Assembly (NCBI GenBank): GCA_037137375.1
Contig: JBAXKJ010000006.1
Location: 62,001-126,000, forward strand
Reading direction: 5' to 3'
DNA from: CAINVV01 sp037137375
Lineage (GTDB): Bacteria > Bacteroidota > Bacteroidia > Bacteroidales > Prolixibacteraceae
Length of the DNA stretch: 64,000 nt
Under the pieces are notes generated by a model. The model did no database searches and had not been told where the DNA came from. It saw only the letters and a list, made by a program, of their open reading frames with translations. Below are positions 52,694-60,860 of this stretch, piece after piece; positions within the stretch are counted from its first letter, which is position 1; every line of letters begins with the position of its first letter. Both the position numbers and the translations under genes were made by a program.

Positions 52694-53089
52694 ATGAACT
52701 GTGCTCATTCACAACAAAATATCATACTCGAAATTGCTGATGCTGAATTTCAGTCTCATCTCCGGGAGTGCGAAGAATGCGACCATATTTATTCAGGTAT
52801 CCAATCTGCCATGGAAATCCTGGAAGAGCCGGTTGAAGTTCCGGATACACTATTTGCCGGGATCATGGCTAAAAAGGATCTTTTGGTGGCTGAAAAAAGA
52901 AAAAGCAAAGATATTTCTCTGATTTTTCAGGTTACAACTGTCCTGGCTGCCGCGGTCTTGCTTGGAATCATCCTGGGTTTCCATGCTAATACAGAAGTTT
53001 TATTGTCAAAGAATCAAAAGAAAAATGAAGCCCTGATTGAATTCAGGGAAATACATCATATGAATGTCGACCGTCAACGAATCTTTTAA
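52694..53089 (+). CDS. Zinc-finger anti-sigma-like membrane protein
   Basis: A 131-residue protein with the ZAS-type motif HxxxCxxC (HLRECEEC: His22, Cys26, Cys29) in the N-terminal cytoplasmic part, plus Cys3, and one membrane helix (TTVLAAAVLLGIILGFH, about 77–98). This arrangement matches anti-sigma factors that bind ECF sigma factors. It is separated from the sigma gene by the Spy-like gene and has its own copy of the putative ECF promoter, which would give negative feedback. The short periplasmic tail (about 30 residues) leaves sensing to a partner. Confidence 0.72.
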   Translation: MNCAHSQQNIILEIADAEFQSHLRECEECDHIYSGIQSAMEILEEPVEVPDTLFAGIMAKKDLLVAEKRKSKDISLIFQVTTVLAAAVLLGIILGFHANTEVLLSKNQKKNEALIEFREIHHMNVDRQRIF

Positions 53090-53119
53090 TACTAACTTTC
53101 CCCGCTTACCATTCAACTC

Positions 53120-55024
53120 ATGAGAAAGAAATTCCGTAGGACCAACTTGCCAAGAATCATCATTCAATGGGGCGTAATAGCCTTTGTTGCTATTCTCGCC
53201 CTAATGCCCTTTATCAATGACTATACTCCTGATTTCGAAGCTTATTGCCCATTCGGGGGAATCCAGGCACTGAGCAGTTTTTTCCTGAATAATTCACTCG
53301 CCTGCACAATGACTTCTGCTCAGATTGCCATGGGAGTGATGCTCATCATCGGAATACTCTTGTTCAGCAAACTCTTTTGTGCTTATATCTGTCCGATAGG
53401 AACGATCAGCGAATGGCTGGGAACGATGGGAGACAAGATTAAGGTCAGGATCACCCTCAAGGGCCTGACAGACAAGATCTTCAGATCCTTAAAATACATT
53501 CTGCTCTTCATTACCTTCTATTTCACCCTGGCATCCAACGAATTATTCTGCAAGAAGTTTGATCCTTACTATGCCGTTTCCACGGGTTTCAGCATGGATG
53601 TGGTTCTTTTATATGCTTCGCTTGCAATTGCCCTGGTGATTATTGGCTCGATCTTCATCCGTCTGCTTTGGTGTAAATATCTTTGTCCACTGGGGGCTGT
53701 CTCCAATATCATCAAATTCAGCTGGTTCTTCATCGGCGTAATCGGAATTTATATCATCTTACTGAAGCTCGGACTCACTATTCATTATGCATGGCCGCTT
53801 GGTGTTGCCTCTCTTGGAGGTTACTTGCTCGAGATCTTCGGGGAGAAACTCACCTTCTCTTCAGTCGCCAAAATCACCCGTAACGAAATAACCTGTACGG
53901 ATTGTCAATTATGCAGCCGCCGTTGTCCGCAGGCCATCGATGTTGCCAATCTGAAGGTTGTCAATGATATAGATTGTAATCTTTGCGGAGAATGCATCAT
54001 CGTTTGCCCTGTAAAAGATACTGTTCAGATCAATAAGAACACCAAACTGAAATGGCTGCCTGTCATTGCAACGGTATGCCTGGTTACTATTGGATTGATA
54101 TTGAGCACATTCTGGGAGCTTCCAACCATTAACCAGATCTGGGCCGGCAAGACAGAAATGGACAACAGCAAGATCTTCACCCAATCCGGATTAAAGAATA
54201 TCAAGTGTTATGGAAGCTCCATGGCCTTTGCCGCGCAAATGAAGAATATGAAGGGAGTCCTGGGTGTTTCGACTTACGTTACTTCACATACCGTGAAAGT
54301 CTGGTACGATCCTTCCGTTCTTTCCAATGAAAAGATTCAGGCGGCCTTATTTACGCCAAGCAAGACACCGGTAAGAATTTTAGAAAAAGGCATCAAAGAA
54401 GTTAAGGTAGCATCATTATTACTTGATCACTTCTTTGATCCGTTGGATTTCACCTATCTGACTATACTACTTCAGGAGAAAACCGACGCCGTTGGATTGG
54501 AAACTGAATTTAACTGCCCGGTAAGGGTGAGAATCTATTTCCCGGCTACTTCAACCACTACTGAAGCGCAACTCAAGGAACAACTGGAATCAAAATCTAT
54601 TATAGTAGAAGTTTCAGGAAAGAAGAAGTCTATTGACCTGGCTTACAGAGTCGTCAATAATATAGAATTCAGCATGATAGCTACCAAGGATTATGCTAAA
54701 AAAATGTTCCAGCCTTATGTCAGGGAATTTAACGGTAAATCAAAATATGATGTTGCCTTATTGGATACGCTAAACATTGCATTGGGTTCAAACAAATATA
54801 ACACCAAGACCCTACCCTATCTGATCAGCCATATTTCAAACGATGATGGTGTGGTGGGATTTCAGTCCCAACTTGATTCAACACTTCAGATTAATTTCCA
54901 GCTAATTTATGTTAATTCAGTGACCAAACCGGAAAATATTCTGAAAGCCCTGAAGAGTGATTCTCTATCTGTAATATACAGTGACGGAGAAAAAGGGAAA
55001 ATACCCAATATGTACAAATTCTGA
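53120..55024 (+). CDS. NapH/CcoG-like polyferredoxin with HMA-like domain
   Basis: A 634-residue membrane iron–sulfur protein. Six or so helices carry cysteine motifs AYCPFGG (43), FCAYICPIG (Cys87, Cys91) and WCKYLCPLG (Cys185, Cys189), typical of the 4Fe-4S_5 family. Two classical clusters follow: CTDCQLCSRRCP (259–269) and CNLCGECIIVCP (286–296). After another helix comes a ferredoxin-like HMA region (about 351–410, KNIKCYGSSMAFAAQ), in which the usual CxxC has become a single cysteine, then about 220 residues of further unknown beta/alpha repeats. CcoG is a cupric reductase; a metal-reducing or electron-donating role is likely here. In the operon downstream of the anti-sigma gene. Confidence 0.8.
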   Translation: MRKKFRRTNLPRIIIQWGVIAFVAILALMPFINDYTPDFEAYCPFGGIQALSSFFLNNSLACTMTSAQIAMGVMLIIGILLFSKLFCAYICPIGTISEWLGTMGDKIKVRITLKGLTDKIFRSLKYILLFITFYFTLASNELFCKKFDPYYAVSTGFSMDVVLLYASLAIALVIIGSIFIRLLWCKYLCPLGAVSNIIKFSWFFIGVIGIYIILLKLGLTIHYAWPLGVASLGGYLLEIFGEKLTFSSVAKITRNEITCTDCQLCSRRCPQAIDVANLKVVNDIDCNLCGECIIVCPVKDTVQINKNTKLKWLPVIATVCLVTIGLILSTFWELPTINQIWAGKTEMDNSKIFTQSGLKNIKCYGSSMAFAAQMKNMKGVLGVSTYVTSHTVKVWYDPSVLSNEKIQAALFTPSKTPVRILEKGIKEVKVASLLLDHFFDPLDFTYLTILLQEKTDAVGLETEFNCPVRVRIYFPATSTTTEAQLKEQLESKSIIVEVSGKKKSIDLAYRVVNNIEFSMIATKDYAKKMFQPYVREFNGKSKYDVALLDTLNIALGSNKYNTKTLPYLISHISNDDGVVGFQSQLDSTLQINFQLIYVNSVTKPENILKALKSDSLSVIYSDGEKGKIPNMYKF

Positions 55025-55054
55025 TGTAAATTTGGAACGCTAACTCAAAACATA

Positions 55055-57925
55055 ATGTGTCTACTGAAAAAATACTTACTATTTATTCTTCTGTGCCTTT
55101 GCACTTTTGAGTTATCCTATGCCCAGAATAATGTCAAATTCACGGGAAAGATCGTGGACAAAAAAAGTGGTGCAAAGATTGAACTCGTTGCCGTTCAGAT
55201 AAAAGAGCTAAACAGGTGGACTACTTCCGATGTGCAGGGCTTTTTTATGTTTGACAAAATTCCTTCCGGGAGCTATACCATTCAGGCTGTTTGCCTCGGT
55301 TATGAGCCAATTGAGAAAGTGGTAAAAATAAATAGTCAGACAGATGTATTCTCCATTGAGATGGTCGAATCCACCCTTGCTCTGGAGGAGGTCGTAGTGG
55401 TTGCAAAGGAAAAAACCAGCCTCAGTTCTTCTTCCAAGATAGAGAGTGCTGCCCTGAATCATGTCCAGCCCACCAACCTGGCGGACATCATGCAACTAGT
55501 ACCCGGACAGATCACCTTAAATCCGGACATGTCCAAGAATAACCAGATAACCTTACGCGATATCAATACCGCCAGCGGCGTCACAAGGAATAACCCAGAT
55601 AACACCAGCGCCATGGGAACCGCCATCATTGTAGACGGTACGCCTGTAAATAACGACGCTAACATGCAAACGCTCAACACTGTATCTGGAGGAACGGCGC
55701 AGGGCTATTCAACTTCAGGGCAAGGGGTTGACCTTCGGCAAATTGCAACCGACAACATCGAATCGGTGGAGGTTATTCGGGGGATCCCTTCGGTTGAATA
55801 CGGCGAACTGACCACCGGTGCCGTCCTGGTAAGGACAAAAGCCGGAAAGACCAAGTTGAATGTGAAAATGAAAGCGGATCCCAAGATCAAGAATGCTACT
55901 TTGTCCAAAGGATTCTTGCTTCCCGGTGATAACAATGGTGCAATGAACGTGGATCTTGACTATACGAATGCTTTTGATGACATGAGGGTACCTACCAAAA
56001 GCTACAACCGCGTGACAGGGCAATTAGGTTATTCCAACACCTATTTCAGGAAGTCCAATCCATTGAGTGTTAACGCAAAAGTATCCTATTTCAGCACGAT
56101 CGATAACAATAAGAATGATCCTGACATGCTCCAGCGGGAAATTTATCAAGCTAAGGAGCGGAGTATTGGATTCAAACTTTTCGGCACCTGGGTCGTGAAG
56201 AAGCCCTGGATGACCAGTCTAACCTATAATTTTGCCGGCGACTTCGAAAATCAGGATTACTATGAGTATCGGGTCACTTCCAGCAGTGGGGCTGTACCGC
56301 TTCCTACTTCCACCATTTCGGGAGAGTCTGTGGGCACTTTGCTTCCCTCTTCCTACGACAGTCAGCTAAACATTGAGGGTAAACCTTACAGTTATTTTGC
56401 CACAATAAAGGGAAATGCGGTAGGCAAGTACGGGAAAGTGAGCAGCAACCTGATGTATGGTGTGGAGTGGAGAACAACAGGTAATAGTGGTGCAGGGCGT
56501 ATTTACGATCCTACACGTCCACCTTCCGGTGCCTCTACAACCCGTCCAAGGTCCTTCAAGGATATTCCTGCCAATAAAAATCTGGCGCTATTCATCGAGG
56601 AGAAATTTAATATTCCAATTGGGCCTACCAACCTAAAAGCACAGGCAGGACTTAGGTACAACAACATGCTGCCGACAGGTCTATTCTCTACCAAGGGTTT
56701 CATGTCGGTAGAACCACGGCTCAATATGACCTATGACATTTTGCAGCGGAAGAACGCCGGGAATTTCAATGATCTGTCGCTTCGTTTCGGGTACGGACAG
56801 ACTTCCAAGACTCCTTCGATGATCTATTTGTATCCTGATAAGGCTTATCATGATGAGATCGGATTTAATTATTATCCTGATCTTCTAGTGATTACAACAA
56901 AGGTAATTGATGGTGTCACCAATCCTGATTTAAAACCCACTACGAATACCAAATTTGAAACAGGGGTCGACTTTACGCTCTTTGGGGTAAAAGTCATGCT
57001 GACAGGATTCAAGGAGAATATCAAAAATGGATTCACTTGGGAGAGTGAATATTATGTAATGAATTATAAATTGTGGAACCCTTTGGCAGGTGCCGGAAAA
57101 ACCCCAACTTTTTCGAATGGCGAGATTACCTACAAAGAGAATGGGCAAACAATGCGCCTCCCTTATACCAATGCCCAGGTTTATGCCAAATACAATCTTC
57201 CAAAAAACTCCTATAATATTGACAAACAAGGAATTGAATATGTGATCAATTTCGGAAGGGTGAAACCCCTGCGTTCCACATTTTCTGTAGATGGGGCGTA
57301 CTACCATATCAAGAAAATTTCCCAGGTATTGCCCTATGCTGAAGAAAAATTGATGAGTTACCTGGGTCAGAAGTTTCCATATTTACCAGTATATCCTGGC
57401 GGTGACGGGGATGTTCTACAGAGACTCAATTCAAATTTTCAGATTGTTACGCATATTCCTGAGTTAAGAATGGTAACCTCTTTGAGTACTCAGGTAATCT
57501 GGCTCGATAAGGCCGTCAATTACTGGGCCGATGATAGTGGCAAACCAGTCTATTTTTCCAAGGGGGCAAACAATCAGAAAAATTATGGCGTTACTGAAGG
57601 AGTTGATAAATTATTTGTCGATCCGATTGGATATTATGACAAAAGCATGGCTTTTCATCCCTGGCAAAGCAATATGACTTACGATTCTCCATACACTTTC
57701 ATGGTAAAAGAGTACAAGAGCAACAACTACAATGTGGTAAGCTATCCTGTCAATTTCCAGATTAATCTGAAGCTCACCAAAGAAATTGGTCAAAGTGCTA
57801 AATTGTCATTTTTCGTCAACAATATTCTCAACAGCAAGCCTTTGTTCAAGAATCCCAATACCGATTATTATTTAAGACGTAACCAAACGGCGTATTTTGG
57901 GGCAGAATTAAAATTTGTATTGTAA
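55055..57925 (+). CDS. TonB-dependent receptor without SusD partner
   Basis: A 956-residue outer-membrane receptor. The signal peptide (MCLLKKYLLFILLCLCTFEL) is followed by a carboxypeptidase-D-like domain (KFTGKIVDKKSGAKIELVAV), a plug with IESVEVIRGIPSVEYGELTT and the TonB-box-like region EEVVVVAKE, and a 22-strand barrel ending YFGAELKFVL. VEYGEL rather than the SusC ATALYG-type motif and the absence of SusD place it among siderophore/metal/cofactor-type receptors rather than glycan importers. It follows the polyferredoxin by 30 bp and precedes two surface proteins, with which it may form a complex. Confidence 0.92.
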   Translation: MCLLKKYLLFILLCLCTFELSYAQNNVKFTGKIVDKKSGAKIELVAVQIKELNRWTTSDVQGFFMFDKIPSGSYTIQAVCLGYEPIEKVVKINSQTDVFSIEMVESTLALEEVVVVAKEKTSLSSSSKIESAALNHVQPTNLADIMQLVPGQITLNPDMSKNNQITLRDINTASGVTRNNPDNTSAMGTAIIVDGTPVNNDANMQTLNTVSGGTAQGYSTSGQGVDLRQIATDNIESVEVIRGIPSVEYGELTTGAVLVRTKAGKTKLNVKMKADPKIKNATLSKGFLLPGDNNGAMNVDLDYTNAFDDMRVPTKSYNRVTGQLGYSNTYFRKSNPLSVNAKVSYFSTIDNNKNDPDMLQREIYQAKERSIGFKLFGTWVVKKPWMTSLTYNFAGDFENQDYYEYRVTSSSGAVPLPTSTISGESVGTLLPSSYDSQLNIEGKPYSYFATIKGNAVGKYGKVSSNLMYGVEWRTTGNSGAGRIYDPTRPPSGASTTRPRSFKDIPANKNLALFIEEKFNIPIGPTNLKAQAGLRYNNMLPTGLFSTKGFMSVEPRLNMTYDILQRKNAGNFNDLSLRFGYGQTSKTPSMIYLYPDKAYHDEIGFNYYPDLLVITTKVIDGVTNPDLKPTTNTKFETGVDFTLFGVKVMLTGFKENIKNGFTWESEYYVMNYKLWNPLAGAGKTPTFSNGEITYKENGQTMRLPYTNAQVYAKYNLPKNSYNIDKQGIEYVINFGRVKPLRSTFSVDGAYYHIKKISQVLPYAEEKLMSYLGQKFPYLPVYPGGDGDVLQRLNSNFQIVTHIPELRMVTSLSTQVIWLDKAVNYWADDSGKPVYFSKGANNQKNYGVTEGVDKLFVDPIGYYDKSMAFHPWQSNMTYDSPYTFMVKEYKSNNYNVVSYPVNFQINLKLTKEIGQSAKLSFFVNNILNSKPLFKNPNTDYYLRRNQTAYFGAELKFVL

Positions 57926-57950
57926 AACGTTTAACCTTGAAATTTCAACC

Positions 57951-59162
57951 GTGAAAAAGCAAGTAATCATATCAATCTTACTGTTAGGGATCCTCGCAAT
58001 AAGTTGCAGGAAGCAGATGACTCCCACCTACACCCTGACTGTTCCGCTCACTTTTCCATCTGGTTTTAATCTTTCCGGTGTTCCCGATGGAACTCAGGTG
58101 AAATTAACCAACTCCCTGACCGGAAGGGAATCAGTTCTGGTTACCAAAGGTGGCACTGGAATCGTGTCCTCCATTTTAGCTGAAGGATCCTATGACGGCA
58201 ACTGCAGCTTCACAATAAAAGTCGGCAACGACGATTATATATTCAATGGAATCTTATCCAAGGTACTCCTGAACAAAGATGCAAGCGTTCCAATGCCATT
58301 GGTGTTGGCAAAAAATAATGGGGGCTTTGTCATCAAAGAGATCTACTTTGCCGGCTCAAGAACACCAGATGCCAAAACTTATTATTCAGACCAGTTTCAT
58401 GAAATATTTAACAATTCTAACGATACACTATATGCGGATGGGCTTTGCATCGGATTTCTCGAGCAAACACCCACTGCCCCAAATGTTTGGGTGAATGCCG
58501 ATGGCAGCATCATGAGCGCTTTGCCTACCATTTTCCAGCAATGGATTATCCCCGGAACCGGAAAAGAGCATCCTGTATTACCCGGGAAAAGTATTGTGAT
58601 TGCTCAGGATGGAATCGACCACCAGACAGATCCAAACGGGAACCCTCTGTCTCCGGTGAACCTGGCAAAAGCTGATTGGGAAAGTTATTGTGCAGCGGCA
58701 GGGAAGGATACTGATTCTCCCGGCGTCCCTAATATGACCCTGATGTACACCACCTCCATTTCGTCGGTCGACTGGCTCCATTCAGTTTTCGGATATGCAG
58801 AGATTATTTATCGTTTGCCGATACCCTGGGAGCAATTTGTCGCTAACCCTGCAAATTTCAAAACAAAGCCGGGAAGTACTTCAACAACTCAGTATATGAT
58901 GGTTCCATCCAGTTATGTGATCGATGGCGTTGAGATTGTCTATCCGGATGAAACCAAACGCTACAAAAGATTGCCCAACACCATTGATGCAGGTTATACC
59001 TGGATAGATGGTGGAACTTATTGCTCTAAATCAATCAGAAGAAAAGCTAAACTTATCGTTGACGGTCGTGTAATTTACAAAGACACTAATAATTCGACCA
59101 ACGACTTTTTGCACGATCTTGTTCCAACCCCCTGGGTGAATCCTACTGTTGTCGAAAACTAA
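57951..59162 (+). CDS. DUF4876-like surface lipoprotein
   Basis: A 403-residue lipoprotein; GTG at 57951 was chosen because it yields a clean signal (MKKQVIISILLLGILAISC, Cys19). An upstream TTG start would overlap the receptor gene. The N-terminal region (about 25–120) is an immunoglobulin-like beta domain, and the central part (FVIKEIYFAGSRTPDAKTYY, DQFHEIFNNSNDTLYADGLC) is what I recall of DUF4876, always found next to a TonB-dependent receptor in Bacteroidota. It may capture ligand for the receptor, in a SusD-like role with a different fold. Family assignment from memory. Confidence 0.72.
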   Translation: MKKQVIISILLLGILAISCRKQMTPTYTLTVPLTFPSGFNLSGVPDGTQVKLTNSLTGRESVLVTKGGTGIVSSILAEGSYDGNCSFTIKVGNDDYIFNGILSKVLLNKDASVPMPLVLAKNNGGFVIKEIYFAGSRTPDAKTYYSDQFHEIFNNSNDTLYADGLCIGFLEQTPTAPNVWVNADGSIMSALPTIFQQWIIPGTGKEHPVLPGKSIVIAQDGIDHQTDPNGNPLSPVNLAKADWESYCAAAGKDTDSPGVPNMTLMYTTSISSVDWLHSVFGYAEIIYRLPIPWEQFVANPANFKTKPGSTSTTQYMMVPSSYVIDGVEIVYPDETKRYKRLPNTIDAGYTWIDGGTYCSKSIRRKAKLIVDGRVIYKDTNNSTNDFLHDLVPTPWVNPTVVEN

Positions 59163-59223
59163 TATTTATTCATAAAATTGCCTCTGTTCAAAGCAGGGGT
59201 AATTGATTCACAACCATTCTCAG

Positions 59224-60798
59224 ATGCAAATCAACGTGAAAAAAAGGTTTCTTGTCATCTTACTGCTGGCCATGTTTATACAAGGCTTTGCAGGTGACTC
59301 CCTGCGTGTCAATTCATTCAATACTTTCCGGCTAATAAGGACAGAAAATAGTTGGCTTGAGACTGGAAATGCTGCAGGATTGGTTTTTAATCAACCTACC
59401 AACCGGGTGAATTTTGAGACCGGGCTCGACCGTGGGGAGGGTGATTATCACCGTATCCGTGAAGGCAATAGCATCAATGACTACTCTTTCTCGACCGAAA
59501 GTTACCAGGTGCAAAAGAAACGGATGTTCTTTTACGGAAAATTTGCTTACCATTACCGCGACGAGAGCGGAGGACAATGGAACGGAACCTACGACCCCTA
59601 CAACGGGAACCCTTATATTCTAGCCGATTCAGTGTCGGGAATCAATTACCATAAGGAGTATTACAATCTGGCCGGCGGAGTGGGTTACAAGCTGAATAAA
59701 AAGATTTCGCTGGGTTGCAGCATCGATTATTATGCTGGTGTAGCTGCAAAACAAAAGGATCCCCGTCCCCAAAATGTGTATGTCAGATTTAAGATCAATC
59801 CAGGTCTGATCCTAACTACCCCGAAATACAAATTGGGAATTGATGCCGGATACAGTAACCGCAAGGAGGAGATTGGCTACGAAGTATTCAGAAGTAACTT
59901 TTCACCAAGCTATTTTACCTTCAAAGGTTTTGGGTTCTATTCGAAAGAGATCGGCACGGGTTTTGACCGTTTTGTCACGGCCAATGAATATTACGGGGGA
60001 ATACAGCTGGAGAAAAATTTGAAGCATACCTTAACTCTGACAGAAATTAGATTTAACTACAACGCGGAAGGCACGGAAGATGGAAGCTCAGTCATTCGGA
60101 AGCTGGATGGGGGTGACTGGATTACTTACAACGCGGTGTTGAACGAACAGATCAATATTCGCAAAGCATTAAATACCCATATTATAAAAGCCAATTTTTC
60201 CTTTTTCAGTGGCGATGGAAACGAATTCTTGCAGAATGTCGTATACGAGGGAACCTGGAATGTCCCAAGGTATGTAACCAGTGCAGTATACTTTAAGTTT
60301 AACAGACAGACACTCAATGGAACGGTCTCTTACAATTACCTAAAAATGAAAGATGAAGGGAAAATCAACTGGGATGTGAAAGCAATAGCTAATGTTCTCA
60401 ATAACCTTGAGCATTATTATTACATTCCTGAAATCTTCAGTTCAGCCTATACCAATATCACTGGCGAACTCTGCCTTCAGAAAAATCTCTATTTTAGAAA
60501 ATACCATTTAGCTTTGGCCGTGAATACTGGTTATACCTCAAATTTATCGAATGACCTTCAACTCTCCTCTTTGACAGAAATTACCAAAAAGGAACGAAAG
60601 GATGTGTACCAGCAGGAGTTCGATTTCTATGCTTCGAGTCTGTTTAAGGCAGGGGCAGAAGTAAAGTTGGGTGGCAATTTTATCAAAGTCAAAAATATTG
60701 GACAGACTTACCTGAGCCTTTATTTCGATCAAGTTACACAAGTGGAGGGAGATCAGGATTTTAGCCGATTTGGCGTCAAACTGGGGTTTGCTTTCTAA
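59224..60798 (+). CDS. Outer-membrane beta-barrel protein (DUF6850-like)
   Basis: A 524-residue outer-membrane protein with a signal peptide (MQINVKKRFLVILLLAMFIQ) and alternating aromatic/polar strands throughout (RMFFYGKFAYHYRDESGGQW, KISLGCSIDYYAGVAAKQKD), ending in FGVKLGFAF, a barrel-type C-terminus. I chose ATG 59224 rather than the TTG at 59203. It resembles the DUF6850 barrels that follow TonB-receptor/DUF4876 gene pairs. A structural or secretion partner role is likely; no enzyme motif is visible. It lies 61 bp after the lipoprotein gene. Confidence 0.68.
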   Translation: MQINVKKRFLVILLLAMFIQGFAGDSLRVNSFNTFRLIRTENSWLETGNAAGLVFNQPTNRVNFETGLDRGEGDYHRIREGNSINDYSFSTESYQVQKKRMFFYGKFAYHYRDESGGQWNGTYDPYNGNPYILADSVSGINYHKEYYNLAGGVGYKLNKKISLGCSIDYYAGVAAKQKDPRPQNVYVRFKINPGLILTTPKYKLGIDAGYSNRKEEIGYEVFRSNFSPSYFTFKGFGFYSKEIGTGFDRFVTANEYYGGIQLEKNLKHTLTLTEIRFNYNAEGTEDGSSVIRKLDGGDWITYNAVLNEQINIRKALNTHIIKANFSFFSGDGNEFLQNVVYEGTWNVPRYVTSAVYFKFNRQTLNGTVSYNYLKMKDEGKINWDVKAIANVLNNLEHYYYIPEIFSSAYTNITGELCLQKNLYFRKYHLALAVNTGYTSNLSNDLQLSSLTEITKKERKDVYQQEFDFYASSLFKAGAEVKLGGNFIKVKNIGQTYLSLYFDQVTQVEGDQDFSRFGVKLGFAF

Positions 60799-60860
60799 CC
60801 CGTTGTTGTTTTACTTTTTCTATTATCCGCGAAGGCGGGATTAATTAATTTATTACTAAG

